A stretch of DNA of 64,000 nt, from positions 1 through 64,000 of the forward strand of contig NZ_SCUT01000058.1 in assembly GCF_004297265.1 (NCBI RefSeq). Direction: 5' to 3'. The notes under the pieces were generated by a model. That model was given only the letters and a program-made list of their open reading frames with translations, was not told the origin of the DNA and did no database searches. The DNA is from Reyranella sp. GTDB lineage: Bacteria > Pseudomonadota > Alphaproteobacteria > Reyranellales > Reyranellaceae. A program made the position numbers and the translations under genes. How positions within the stretch are numbered: position 1 is the stretch's first letter; every line of letters begins with the position of its first letter. Positions 16,567-24,042 of this stretch are shown here, one piece after another.

Positions 16567-17802
16567 CTATTCGCGCCGCAGCCATGCCGCCCGCATCGGT
16601 CGCAACACGGCAATGCCGAGTACAGCGGCGACGGCGTTCGCACCGACGGCCAGCGCGAAGACGATCTGCCAGTCCCCGGTCGCCCGTACCAGCGTATCCG
16701 ACAGCGGGACCAGCATGGCGGCGAAGCCCTTCGCCGTATGCAGCATGCCCGCGTTGGTCGTGGCATAGCCCGAGCCGAAATAGTCGGTGCAGGTCGCGGG
16801 AAACAGGCTCGCGACCTCACCCCAGGCGAAGAAGACCAGGCTGACCAGCAGCACGAACATCACCGGTTCGTCGCCCCACCTCGCAAAGGCCAGGATGCTC
16901 AGGGCTCCCATGGTGAAGGCGAAGAACATCGTGTTCTCGCGGCCGATATAGTCGGAGAGCCAACCGCACAGCGGCCGCGCGATGCCGTTGGTGACCCGGT
17001 CGAAGGTCAGGGCGAAGGTCAGGGCCGGCAGGGTCAGGCCCAGCATGCTGACCGGCACGTCGGCCACCCCGAAGTTGCGGGCGATGCCGGCGAGATTGGC
17101 CGTGAAGGTCAGCCCCGCCGCCGTCACCAGCAGCGACATCACGAAGAGCAGCCAGAAGAGTGGCGACCGCAGCACCTCGCCCGGCCTGTGGTCGTGCAAT
17201 GCATGCGGCAAGCGCTCCGGGATCGCGAGGGTCTCGGCCTCCGGCTTGCGCAGCGCCAGCGCCGCGAGGCAAACAAGCACGCCCTGGCCCAGGCCGAACC
17301 AGAGGAACGCCGCCTCATAGCCGTGATGGTCGATCGTGCTATGGATCGGGACGATGGTAAGCGCCGAGCCGATTCCATAGCCAGCGACCGTCAGGCCGGC
17401 GGCCAGGCCGCGGCGGTCGGGAAACCACTTGAGTGCGTTGCCGAGACAGGTGCCATAGACGCAGCCCGCGCCGATGCCGCCCAGCGCTGCGCCGAGATAG
17501 AGCAGCGGCAGCGAATCGGCGACCGAGTTCAGGCTCCAGGCGATGGCGACCAGCGCACCCCCTGCGAGCGCGACCGGCAAGGGACCGAACTTGTCGACGA
17601 ACCAGCCCTCGAACGGCACCAGCCAGGTCTCACTCAGGATGAAGATCGTGAAGGCGATCTGAATGGCGGCGCGGCCCCACTCGTACTTGGCGTTGATCGG
17701 ATGCACGAACAGCGTCCAGCCATGCTGCAGGCTGGAGATCATCACCATGCAGACGATGCCGGCCAGGAGCTGAATCCAGCGATTGTGAAGGATGCCCGTC
17801 AT
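16567..17802 (-). CDS. MFS transporter, oxalate/formate antiporter-like (OxlT family)
   Basis: A 411-residue, 12-helix carrier. The first helix region (WIQLLAGIVCMVMISSLQHGWTLFVHPI), the motif-A-like WFVDKFGP, and the GLAAGLTVAGYGIGSALTIVPI stretch are typical of the monocarboxylate/oxalate-formate branch of the MFS. OxlT-type carriers exchange small carboxylates. No oxalate decarboxylase or formyl-CoA transferase genes are close, so the substrate is open. It is convergent with the Bug receptor gene. Confidence 0.85.
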   Translation of the reverse strand: MTGILHNRWIQLLAGIVCMVMISSLQHGWTLFVHPINAKYEWGRAAIQIAFTIFILSETWLVPFEGWFVDKFGPLPVALAGGALVAIAWSLNSVADSLPLLYLGAALGGIGAGCVYGTCLGNALKWFPDRRGLAAGLTVAGYGIGSALTIVPIHSTIDHHGYEAAFLWFGLGQGVLVCLAALALRKPEAETLAIPERLPHALHDHRPGEVLRSPLFWLLFVMSLLVTAAGLTFTANLAGIARNFGVADVPVSMLGLTLPALTFALTFDRVTNGIARPLCGWLSDYIGRENTMFFAFTMGALSILAFARWGDEPVMFVLLVSLVFFAWGEVASLFPATCTDYFGSGYATTNAGMLHTAKGFAAMLVPLSDTLVRATGDWQIVFALAVGANAVAAVLGIAVLRPMRAAWLRRE

Positions 17803-17930
17803 GTTCGTCCCTGCACGGATCGGTTATCGCGGGATTGACATGAACTGGACATTGGCGCGGCTAGTTTTCACTGGAAAGACGGAACGACTTGGGGCGCATT
17901 GGAGCCCTGCAACTATCCAACGGACCATAA

Positions 17931-18341
17931 ATGAGCCAGCCTCTCGCGTCGATCCTCGGCCTCTCACTGGCAGTCTTTTGCGCCGTGGCGCAACCGGCAA
18001 GCGCCCAGTCGCCTCCCGTAACCGGAACCTGGGTCAACGATCACGGCTCGACGTTGGTCATTCAGTCGATTGGAGCGGATGGGAGCGTTACCGGGACCTA
18101 TTCCAGCAGCACGCCCGGCTACAAATGCGCCGGCGTCGCCTTCCCCATCGTCGGCTGGATGGACGGTCAACGCATTTCCTACACAGTTCTCTGGAAGAAT
18201 GCGTCTGTCGATTGCAATTCGATCACGTCCTGGACGGGCTACTTCAATGCAGGCCGCATCGGCGTCGAATGGGCCGTGACCTTCGACGAGTACGGTGCCC
18301 CGACGATACGAACCGGCTCAGATTCCTACACACGCCAATAG
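17931..18341 (+). CDS. Avidin family protein (rhizavidin-like), secreted biotin-binding protein
   Basis: A 136-residue avidin. Residues 1-26 form a Sec signal peptide (cleavage about ASAQ), and the rest is one eight-stranded avidin barrel. Counterparts of the streptavidin biotin ligands are all present: N36, S40, Y57, S59, W88, S97, T99, W101, W114 and D131. Two cysteines, C66 and C95, sit where rhizavidin has its disulphide between neighbouring loops. The tryptophan that streptavidin lends across the tetramer interface is absent (AP instead), as in rhizavidin, which argues for a dimer. The biological role of bacterial avidins is unsettled; biotin scavenging or defence by biotin depletion is usually proposed. 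TTGACA at 17835-17840 is a possible -35, and the ribosome site is weak. Confidence 0.95.
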   Translation: MSQPLASILGLSLAVFCAVAQPASAQSPPVTGTWVNDHGSTLVIQSIGADGSVTGTYSSSTPGYKCAGVAFPIVGWMDGQRISYTVLWKNASVDCNSITSWTGYFNAGRIGVEWAVTFDEYGAPTIRTGSDSYTRQ

Positions 18342-18355
18342 CGTCAGGATTTTCG

Positions 18356-18730
18356 CTACGTCACCGGGACGTCCAGAGTTGTGCCGCGGATATATCTGCC
18401 GCTCAGACCTTCGCCGGTACGGCGCAGGACGTATCGTCCCCCCAGTGCCGCCTCGATGGTGAGCGTGCCCTCGGCTACGGTGCCCTGGCTCGTGCGCTTC
18501 ACCGAATCGGCTTTGTCGGCGAACGTGGATACGAAGCCCTGGAGGGCAAATTCCATCCGGCCCTCGACGCGGCCATCGCCTCCGACTGCGCTGATGATGA
18601 GGGTCGCCTCGCCAATTCCGGGAACGTCGCCTTTCCACGTTCCGACGAAGGTCGCTGCAGCGGACTGGGCACGACTGGCCGGACTCAGCAGCGTCAGGAA
18701 CGCCGCCATGAAGATCCTGCGCGATTGCAT
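18356..18730 (-). CDS. Secreted beta-rich protein of unknown function
   Basis: A 124-residue protein with a signal peptide (MQSRRIFMAAFLTLLSPASRAQS) followed by a beta-strand-rich domain beginning FVGTWKGDVPGIGEATLIIS. The strand spacing (GTW opening, GRVEGRMEF, GTLTIEAA, GRYVLRR) suggests a small calycin-like barrel, and the GTW opening recalls the avidin encoded convergently 14 bp away. However, the biotin ligands are missing. Start 18730 is preferred over 18739 because GGGAG is 9 bases upstream of it. Function is unknown. Confidence 0.6.
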   Translation of the reverse strand: MQSRRIFMAAFLTLLSPASRAQSAAATFVGTWKGDVPGIGEATLIISAVGGDGRVEGRMEFALQGFVSTFADKADSVKRTSQGTVAEGTLTIEAALGGRYVLRRTGEGLSGRYIRGTTLDVPVT

Positions 18731-18750
18731 GTGATTCATCTCCCGGACGA

Positions 18751-19188
18751 TCAGCCCCAGCTCAGGGTGATCGCCACGTCGCCGGGCATGCCACCCGGAT
18801 AGTCGACGATGTGGTATCGGATATGGTAGCCGAGCGGCCGCAGCCGGCGCTTCCAGTACTCGTAGATCTCCTTGGGAATGCCGGTAAGGGTCCTCTCCCA
18901 CCCTTCCTCGACCTGATTGATCGCCCGGCCGCCGTCGGTGCAGATGTGGTTCGGAAAACGGAGCACCTGGACGGATGTCAGGCCGTTTGCCATCGCGCGC
19001 TCGATGATGATCGAGGCCTTCTCGCTCACCTGCTCGTCGGTCAGTCCCGACGGTGCAAGAAGATGATCGATGAACGCCTTCTTTTCGGCCTCCGCCGCCT
19101 CGCGCGCCTTCAGCGCGGCCGAAGCCTTGGCTCCTTCGGCCTCGGCCATCTTTACGTGCAGTTCCCTGACGCTCATCAGCTTGGTCAT
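18751..19188 (-). CDS. Hypothetical cytoplasmic protein
   Basis: A 145-residue protein of no recognised family. ATG 19188 has AAGGAG 7 bases upstream. Residues about 5-50 are Ala/Glu/Lys-rich and probably helical (MAEAEGAKASAALKAREA). The rest is an alpha/beta-looking domain containing FPNHICTDGGRAIN and WKRRLRPLGYHIRYHIVDYPGG. There is no signal peptide or membrane helix. It lies in a same-strand run between ppk2 and the small secreted protein, so it may share the FNR-linked transcript that begins upstream of ppk2. Confidence 0.6.
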   Translation of the reverse strand: MTKLMSVRELHVKMAEAEGAKASAALKAREAAEAEKKAFIDHLLAPSGLTDEQVSEKASIIIERAMANGLTSVQVLRFPNHICTDGGRAINQVEEGWERTLTGIPKEIYEYWKRRLRPLGYHIRYHIVDYPGGMPGDVAITLSWG

Positions 19189-19222
19189 TCTGCTCTCCTT
19201 GAATGGGACGAAGGCCTTGCGC

Positions 19223-20035
19223 CTAGAATTTTTCCGCAACGTAGCGGCGGTCCGCGATCGACGACCGGTCATCGTAGGCACGCTTGCTGGAGCGCGACGG
19301 CAGCTTCACCTTGGCACGATCGACCTTCTTGTAGGGGATCTGCGACAGGATATGCGCGATCACATTCAGGCGGGCGCGCTTCTTGTCGTCGGAATGGACG
19401 ATGTGCCAGGGCGCGTGCTCGGTGTCGGTATGCCGGAACATGAGATCGCGCGCCCGGGAGTAATCGTACCAGCGCGAATAGGACTCGATGTCCATCGGGC
19501 TCAGTTTCCACTGTCGCACGGGATCTTCGATCCGCGCCCTGAAGCGGCGGTCCTGCTCCTCCTGCCCGACCTCGAGCCAGATCTTGATGAGCCGCAGGCC
19601 GCCTTCGGTCACGAATTTCTCGAAGACCGGACAGATGTCGAGGAAGCGCTGATGCTGCTCGGGCGTGCAGAAACCCATCACGTACTCGACGCCAGCGCGA
19701 TTGTACCAGCTGCGATCGAAGATCACGATCTCACCACCGGCCGGAAACCTCTCGACGTACCGCTGGATGTACATCTGGCTCTTGTCGCGGTCGGACGGCG
19801 CCGGCAGTGCGACGACCCGAAACACGCGGGGGCTGACACGCTCGGTCAGGGCCTTGATCGCGCCGCCCTTGCCTGCCGCATCGCGGCCTTCCAGCACGAT
19901 GACGACACGCTCGCCGGAAACCTTGATCCAGTCCTGCAGTCGGCAGAGTTCGACCTGCAGCTCGCGCAGTTCCTTCTCGTAGATCTTGCGCTTGAGCTTG
20001 TCGGAACCGGCGCCGTGACCGTTCTTCTTTGGCAT
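19223..20035 (-). CDS. ppk2: Polyphosphate kinase 2 (PPK2)
   Basis: A 270-residue P-loop kinase of the PPK2 family, which uses inorganic polyphosphate to phosphorylate nucleotides (or the reverse). Walker A is GRDAAGKGG (residues 50-58), the lid is RVFRVVALPAPSDRD (about 69-84), and Walker B is IVIFDRSWYNRAG (about 103-115). A short single-domain form like this is usually class I, ADP-forming or ATP-forming. ATG 20035 has GAGGTG upstream and starts the typical basic N-terminus. An FNR-type box is centred 60 bp before the start, so expression probably rises under low oxygen, when polyphosphate can replace respiration as an energy source. Confidence 0.93.
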   Translation of the reverse strand: MPKKNGHGAGSDKLKRKIYEKELRELQVELCRLQDWIKVSGERVVIVLEGRDAAGKGGAIKALTERVSPRVFRVVALPAPSDRDKSQMYIQRYVERFPAGGEIVIFDRSWYNRAGVEYVMGFCTPEQHQRFLDICPVFEKFVTEGGLRLIKIWLEVGQEEQDRRFRARIEDPVRQWKLSPMDIESYSRWYDYSRARDLMFRHTDTEHAPWHIVHSDDKKRARLNVIAHILSQIPYKKVDRAKVKLPSRSSKRAYDDRSSIADRRYVAEKF

Positions 20036-20088
20036 GTGCACCTCTGTGGGCATCAGCGGCACGCTACCCTCGATCCACCTCCACGCCC

Positions 20089-20102
20089 TTGATTTTGGTC
20101 AA
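20089..20102 (-). promoter_or_regulatory. FNR-type box upstream of ppk2
   Basis: On the plus strand this reads TTGAT-TTTG-GTCAA. Its centre is 60 bp from the ppk2 ATG. On the minus strand TAGCGT follows after exactly 22 bases, the spacing expected of a -10 element when the activator is centred at -41.5. Confidence 0.6.
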
Positions 20103-20132
20103 GCTGGAGCTTGCCATTGCATGGCGGGAAAC

Positions 20133-20163
20133 GCCGGGCGCTACATGGTCTGCAACGCCCGGC
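20133..20163 (-). terminator. Hairpin downstream of the 20182 gene
   Basis: A perfect 8-base stem GCCGGGCG/CGCCCGGC (20133-20140 and 20156-20163) encloses a 15-base loop and begins 19 bp after the stop codon of the Tat-secreted gene. No T run follows, so it is only a possible terminator. Confidence 0.3.
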
Positions 20164-20181
20164 ATCGCCGGCGCCGTCGCC

Positions 20182-20817
20182 CTAGCGGATGATCTTCACG
20201 GCGATCGCCGTCTGGTGCGTCCAGACGGTATTGACGACGTCGCCGGGCTTCAGGGTGCCCAGGGACTGCTTGCCGGCCGCGGTCAGAACCTGCGGCATGG
20301 TAATGACTTCGCCACTGTTGGGAGAGGGCTCTTCCGGCTTGCCGTTCGACGCATTGATGAGCCACAGGCCGCCGTTTTCCGGGGTCACCTTGGTGACCAT
20401 GCCCGACATGCTCCACATGCGGATGGGCTCGCGCGCCCCGGGAATACCGGTCAACTGCGCGCCCTTGTCGATCAGGGCCTTGGACTGGGCGTCCGTCTGC
20501 GGCGATTTCTTGGCGATCAGCACGTCGATATGGTCGAAGTAGTTGCAATCGACGATCATGCCTTCGCGCAACGACGGGTAGTTGGTGACGAGGTCGGCGG
20601 CCCGCATCTTGATGCGGCCCATGTCCTCCCAGGTGATGTTGAGGATGCGGCGGTCGGGATGGAGCCCGTCGATCTTGCCGCGCTTGAAGTTCTGGTAGTT
20701 GTTGGTGACCACGAACTCCTGCGCTGAGGCCGTCGTGGAGAGCGTTGCGATGCCGCCAGCGGCGAGAGCGCCTCCGGCCAGCAGCTTCAAGGCATTGCGG
20801 CGGGATGAATACGTCAT
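20182..20817 (-). CDS. Tat-exported protein of unknown function
   Basis: A 211-residue protein with a twin-arginine signal: SSRRNALKLLAGGALAAGGIATLSTTASAQ, cleavage about residue 33. The mature part contains RILNITWEDMGRIKMRAADLVTNY and an ENGGLWLINASNGKPEEPSPN stretch; I do not recognise the family. GGGGAG precedes ATG 20817. Tat export implies folding, or cofactor loading, before secretion. A perfect FNR-type box lies 110 bp upstream. That distance is longer than for the other boxes, so the control is less certain here. Confidence 0.7.
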   Translation of the reverse strand: MTYSSRRNALKLLAGGALAAGGIATLSTTASAQEFVVTNNYQNFKRGKIDGLHPDRRILNITWEDMGRIKMRAADLVTNYPSLREGMIVDCNYFDHIDVLIAKKSPQTDAQSKALIDKGAQLTGIPGAREPIRMWSMSGMVTKVTPENGGLWLINASNGKPEEPSPNSGEVITMPQVLTAAGKQSLGTLKPGDVVNTVWTHQTAIAVKIIR

Positions 20818-20926
20818 TGTCGGTCTCTCCCCTCGGTTTTAAATCACGGTCCTCCCCCAAGCCTGCCCCGGCCAGGGGTTTCGCGAACCCGGACAGCCAG
20901 CCTTGCCCACCGGACAATGCCTGTCC

Positions 20927-20940
20927 TTGATGAATATCAA
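20927..20940 (-). promoter_or_regulatory. Consensus FNR-type box upstream of the Tat-secreted gene
   Basis: TTGAT-GAAT-ATCAA matches the FNR/ANR consensus at all ten arm positions. It is in the 166-bp gap between the fnr gene and the Tat-signal gene, 110 bp before the start of the latter and just past the fnr stop. Confidence 0.65.
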
Positions 20941-20983
20941 ACCATCGCGACGGGCCGGTTGTGAAGCCCCCTTGTCGACGACC

Positions 20984-21748
20984 CTAACCCGCCACCTTGC
21001 CAGCCTCGCGCAGCCGTTCGAAATCGAGGATCACGACTTCGCCGCTTTCGACGACGGCTATGATGCTGCGTCCTTTCAGCTTACCGATGGAGCGGCTCAC
21101 CGTCTCAATCGTCAGGCCGAGATAGTCGGCGATCTCATGGCGGCCGATATGCAGCGTCAGCGGTTGCGCGGCCGATACGTGCCGCTCGGTATAGAGCGCA
21201 CTGATCTCCGCCAAGAAGTGCGCCACCCGTTCCGTCGACCGCAGTTGCCCGAGCACCAGAGAGAGCATTCCGGCCTGCTTCAGCGCGCTCGATAGCGCCT
21301 CCACGAGAGCCGCTGCGAGATCGGGATGCTCGGCGACGAAGGCGTCGAACTTTCGCCGATCGAACGCGCACGCCTCTACGTCGGTCAGCGCTTGCCCCTC
21401 GAAGGCATAGCGGCCGTCCCGTTCGAGATAGCCGACGCAATCGCCGGGCGCACGCAAGGCCGTGATCTGTCGCCGGCCATCATCGAGCGTGTGCGATACC
21501 GCAACGATACCTTTGCGGATCTTGAAGAAGGCGCCAACCGGATCACCGGAGCGAAAGAGCGTTTCGTGCCTTTTCCAGTGCCGGATCCCGCCGAGCGAGA
21601 GCAGGTGCTGCAGACGGGCATCGTCCAGCGGCCCGCAAAGGTTGAGCGTCCGCCCGACGCATGTGTCACACGGCAGGGGAGACGAAATCTTGAACGGCTG
21701 CAGCGCTGCGAACCTGAGAGGCCGACCGGGAATTGCACCGTTACGCAC
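20984..21748 (-). CDS. fnr: FNR-type oxygen-responsive Crp/Fnr regulator
   Basis: A 254-residue Crp/Fnr protein. Cysteines C27, C30 and C38 (C-X2-C-X7-C) plus C127 (VEACAF, aligning with the fourth ligand of E. coli FNR in MVCEIPF) supply a complete [4Fe-4S] site. A cAMP-type sensor barrel follows, and the DNA helix is RHEIADYLGLTIETVSR with the E..SR residues that read TTGAT half-sites. The protein should dimerise and bind DNA when oxygen is low. The start is GTG 21748. Five matching boxes lie within 7 kb, which makes this gene their likely controller. A separate palindrome sits just upstream of its own start. Confidence 0.93.
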   Translation of the reverse strand: MRNGAIPGRPLRFAALQPFKISSPLPCDTCVGRTLNLCGPLDDARLQHLLSLGGIRHWKRHETLFRSGDPVGAFFKIRKGIVAVSHTLDDGRRQITALRAPGDCVGYLERDGRYAFEGQALTDVEACAFDRRKFDAFVAEHPDLAAALVEALSSALKQAGMLSLVLGQLRSTERVAHFLAEISALYTERHVSAAQPLTLHIGRHEIADYLGLTIETVSRSIGKLKGRSIIAVVESGEVVILDFERLREAGKVAG

Positions 21749-21762
21749 CGTGCACGTATAAC

Positions 21763-21778
21763 ATGTCAGTCATGACAT
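21763..21778. promoter_or_regulatory. Palindrome upstream of fnr
   Basis: ATGTCA-GTCA-TGACAT has perfect 6-base arms and a 4-base spacer, 15 bp before the fnr GTG start. The half-site differs from TTGAT, so it may bind another Crp/Fnr-family or unrelated dimeric regulator, or overlap the fnr promoter as an autoregulatory site. Confidence 0.45.
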
Positions 21779-21827
21779 CGCCATCTGGCGAACGCGATCG
21801 GACCCACGAACCGCCCAGAAAGGCCGA

Positions 21828-22277
21828 TCAGCGGACCAGGCTGCTCGGCGGAGGAAGCGCCGAGACGGCCGCAAGGGCCCGACGCAGCACCTCGAAGATG
21901 ACCGCGGTCGACCAGCCGAACATCAGGACGCCGCACATCGCCGTCGTCGGCCCGATCAACCGCCACCGCTCGACAGGGAGGACGTCGCCGTATGCCAGCG
22001 TCGTATAGTTCACGAAGGCGAAGTAGAGAACGTCGGCGCCCGCAGGCACGGCGCCCACCATCGCGTAGGTCAATGCCCAGACAAGAACCTCGAGGCCGTG
22101 GGCCATCATCAGGACCGAGACCGTCGCCACCATGATCGTGATCAGCAGAAGCGAGGGCCCCAGCCGGGTGCTGCCGGCGGCGCCCTGCGCCACGCGCACC
22201 AGCACCAGCATGACCAGGGCGTGGATCGCGATGTTGCAGATGCAGGCGGCCGCTCCCACGACGAACTGAAGCAGCAT
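21828..22277 (-). CDS. Pore-loop ion channel-like membrane protein
   Basis: A 149-residue membrane protein with about four helices. Between the last two lies YFAFVNYTTLAYGDVLP, a pore loop of the two-helix potassium-channel type whose TLAYGD resembles the filter TxGYGD with Ala in place of the first Gly. ATG 22277 is 7 bp after the stop of the Ca2+/H+ exchanger gene, so the two are one operon. The altered filter leaves ion selectivity open. Many bacterial Ion_trans_2 proteins with similar filters are uncharacterised. Confidence 0.75.
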   Translation of the reverse strand: MLLQFVVGAAACICNIAIHALVMLVLVRVAQGAAGSTRLGPSLLLITIMVATVSVLMMAHGLEVLVWALTYAMVGAVPAGADVLYFAFVNYTTLAYGDVLPVERWRLIGPTTAMCGVLMFGWSTAVIFEVLRRALAAVSALPPPSSLVR

Positions 22278-22284
22278 GGTCCGA

Positions 22285-23379
22285 CTAGGCCGGGATCGCG
22301 AACACGGTGATCGCCATGACCACATAGACGGCGATGAGCTGAACGCCGGTGAACCAGGTGGATTTACCGTCCACGATCAGGATCGAGGCGACGAAGGTGG
22401 CGGCCAGGACCAGAAACACTTCGACGCCAGAGAAGGCCAGGGTGAGCGGCTCCGGTGCCACGACGAGGCTGAGCAGCACCAGCAGCGGCGCCACGAACAG
22501 GGCGATCTGTGTGCTGCTGCCGATGGCGATGCCGATCGCCATCTCCATGCGGTTGCGCATGGCAACCAGCACCGCGGTGCTGTGTTCGGCCGCGTTGCCG
22601 ACCACCGCCACCACCACGACACCGACGAACAAGTTGGAGAGGCCCAGGGCCGCGGAGGCATGCTCGACAGTGCCGACCAGGATCTCGCTCATCCAGACGA
22701 TCAGCAGCGTGACGGCGGCCATGACGCCGACCGTCAGGGAGACGGGCCAGGTCGTTCCGTGAGGCTCCTCATCGCCGGCCCGCTCCTCGCCTCGGAAGAG
22801 ATCGGCATGGGTGCGCAGAAGGAACAGGAGGCTGAGCACATACACGACCAGCAGCACCGCCGAGACCACGACGCTGAACGCTACAGAGCGGCTCGCCATT
22901 TCGCTCGAACCCGTGGCGGCGAAGACCGACGGCACCAGGATCGCGATGGCGGCCAGCGCCATCATGCCGATCTGCGTGCGCACACCGATGGTGGCGAAGC
23001 TCTGGATCTTGTAGCGCAGGCCACCCGCCAGGAATGCCACTCCCAACACCAGCAGCAGATTGCCGATGATCGAGCCGGTGAGCGACGCCTTGACGACATC
23101 CAGCATGCCGGCACGCAGCGCCACCAGGGCGATGATCAGCTCGGCGGCATTACCCAGGGTGGCGTTGAGCAAGCCGCCGATCCCCTCGCCGAGGCGCGCC
23201 GCCAGCTTCTCCGTCGCCACGCCCAGCAGGCCGGCCAGCGGAACGATGGCGACGCAGGCCAGCACGAAGACCAGGAGTGGCGCGTCGGGTCGCGCATGAT
23301 GCATCCCGGCAGCCACCGGCACGGCCAACAGCAGCCACGACAGCGGCGCCTCGGCCAGCACGCGGCGTACCGTCTTCAT
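22285..23379 (-). CDS. Calcium/proton (cation) exchanger, CaCA/CAX family
   Basis: A 364-residue, about 11-helix antiporter. Both halves carry the CaCA alpha-repeat signatures with their ion-binding acids: LNATLGNAAELIIALVAL in the first half and VVVAVVGNAAEHSTAVLVAM in the second. These are diagnostic of CAX/ChaA exchangers, which extrude Ca2+ (or Na+/K+) in exchange for H+. It is the first gene of a pair with the pore-loop channel. It is preceded by an HdeA-like gene 19 bp away on the same strand, so the transcript may begin further upstream. Confidence 0.92.
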   Translation of the reverse strand: MKTVRRVLAEAPLSWLLLAVPVAAGMHHARPDAPLLVFVLACVAIVPLAGLLGVATEKLAARLGEGIGGLLNATLGNAAELIIALVALRAGMLDVVKASLTGSIIGNLLLVLGVAFLAGGLRYKIQSFATIGVRTQIGMMALAAIAILVPSVFAATGSSEMASRSVAFSVVVSAVLLVVYVLSLLFLLRTHADLFRGEERAGDEEPHGTTWPVSLTVGVMAAVTLLIVWMSEILVGTVEHASAALGLSNLFVGVVVVAVVGNAAEHSTAVLVAMRNRMEMAIGIAIGSSTQIALFVAPLLVLLSLVVAPEPLTLAFSGVEVFLVLAATFVASILIVDGKSTWFTGVQLIAVYVVMAITVFAIPA

Positions 23380-23398
23380 GGTTGGCCCGACCCGGCCG

Positions 23399-23737
23399 TC
23401 AGCGCTTCGGCAGCCGGCTCGCCTCTACTGCGACCGCCCGATCGATCACCGTGAACAGATAGGCGTCGGGTGAAAGCGTGCAGCCGCCGCGTACCAGGTG
23501 CGCAAGCTGGGCGCCCCGTTCACCGTCGGGGATCGTGACACCGCGATGCCGGGCAGCATGTTCCGCCAGGAAGACGGTCAGGGCGACGCGCTGGTCCGGC
23601 GGCAGGATATGGGCTTCCCGGCAGGTCACATAAGCCGCCCTGTCGAAGGTCAGGGTCGCGGTCTGGGCGTCTACGGTCGAAGCACCGGCGGTCAGAATGC
23701 CGAGCGCGGTCAGTACGGCAAGCGTCCTGCTTGTCAT
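23399..23737 (-). CDS. Small periplasmic protein, HdeA/HdeB-like
   Basis: A 112-residue protein with a signal peptide (TSRTLAVLTALGILTAGASTVDAQ). The mature part, FDRAAYVTCREAHILPPDQRVALTVFLAEHAARHRG, continues to a second cysteine in VRGGCTLSP. Two cysteines about 45 residues apart in a short helical protein resemble the acid-stress chaperones HdeA/HdeB, but the match is by pattern only. It lies between the glycine-zipper lipoprotein and the cation exchanger on the same strand, so it is probably within the FNR-linked run. Confidence 0.6.
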   Translation of the reverse strand: MTSRTLAVLTALGILTAGASTVDAQTATLTFDRAAYVTCREAHILPPDQRVALTVFLAEHAARHRGVTIPDGERGAQLAHLVRGGCTLSPDAYLFTVIDRAVAVEASRLPKR

Positions 23738-23753
23738 GCGGCGTCCTCCAGGC

Positions 23754-23975
23754 TCAGTTCTTGTTGCCGATGGCCGTGCCACCGATATAGCCGACCGCAC
23801 CGCCGATCAGGCCGGCGCCCACGACCTGTCCGAAGCTGCCGCCGGAGACCATGCCGATGCCGGTGCCCAGGGCCGCTCCGGTTACTGCGCCCTTTTGGCC
23901 GGGCGACATGCTTTCGAACTGGTCGCAGCCGCAAGTCAGGCCTGCCACGGCAATAAACAGAAAGATGGTACGCAT
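23754..23975 (-). CDS. Glycine-zipper lipoprotein
   Basis: A 73-residue envelope protein. A hydrophobic leader (MRTIFLFIAVAGLTCGC) ends in a cysteine suited to lipid attachment. The rest is a glycine-zipper repeat (GAVTGAALGTGIGMVSGGSFGQVVGAGLIGGAVGYIGGTAIG) that would span the membrane as a tight helical pair. Such proteins occur widely in the envelope stress response. An FNR-type box is centred 60 bp upstream, with CACAAT placed as a -10 element exactly 22 bp after it. Confidence 0.8.
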   Translation of the reverse strand: MRTIFLFIAVAGLTCGCDQFESMSPGQKGAVTGAALGTGIGMVSGGSFGQVVGAGLIGGAVGYIGGTAIGNKN

Positions 23976-24028
23976 CACGACGCCTCCCCTTGCAATGACC
24001 ATTGTGAGCGGCCCGGCCGCGCGCCGTC

Positions 24029-24042
24029 TTGACTTAAATCAA
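24029..24042 (-). promoter_or_regulatory. FNR-type box upstream of the glycine-zipper gene
   Basis: On the plus strand this reads TTGAC-TTAA-ATCAA. On the minus strand it is followed after 22 bases by CACAAT (24001-24006), ideal spacing for an activator at -41.5. The box overlaps the TGA stop of the DUF2950 gene (24039-24041). Confidence 0.65.

Noticed and set aside
17792..18802. A long plus-strand frame overlapping the avidin gene and running through the next gene
   Set aside because: The avidin frame has a signal peptide and a complete ligand set. The overlapping frame has no family features and is antisense to the 18356-18730 gene.
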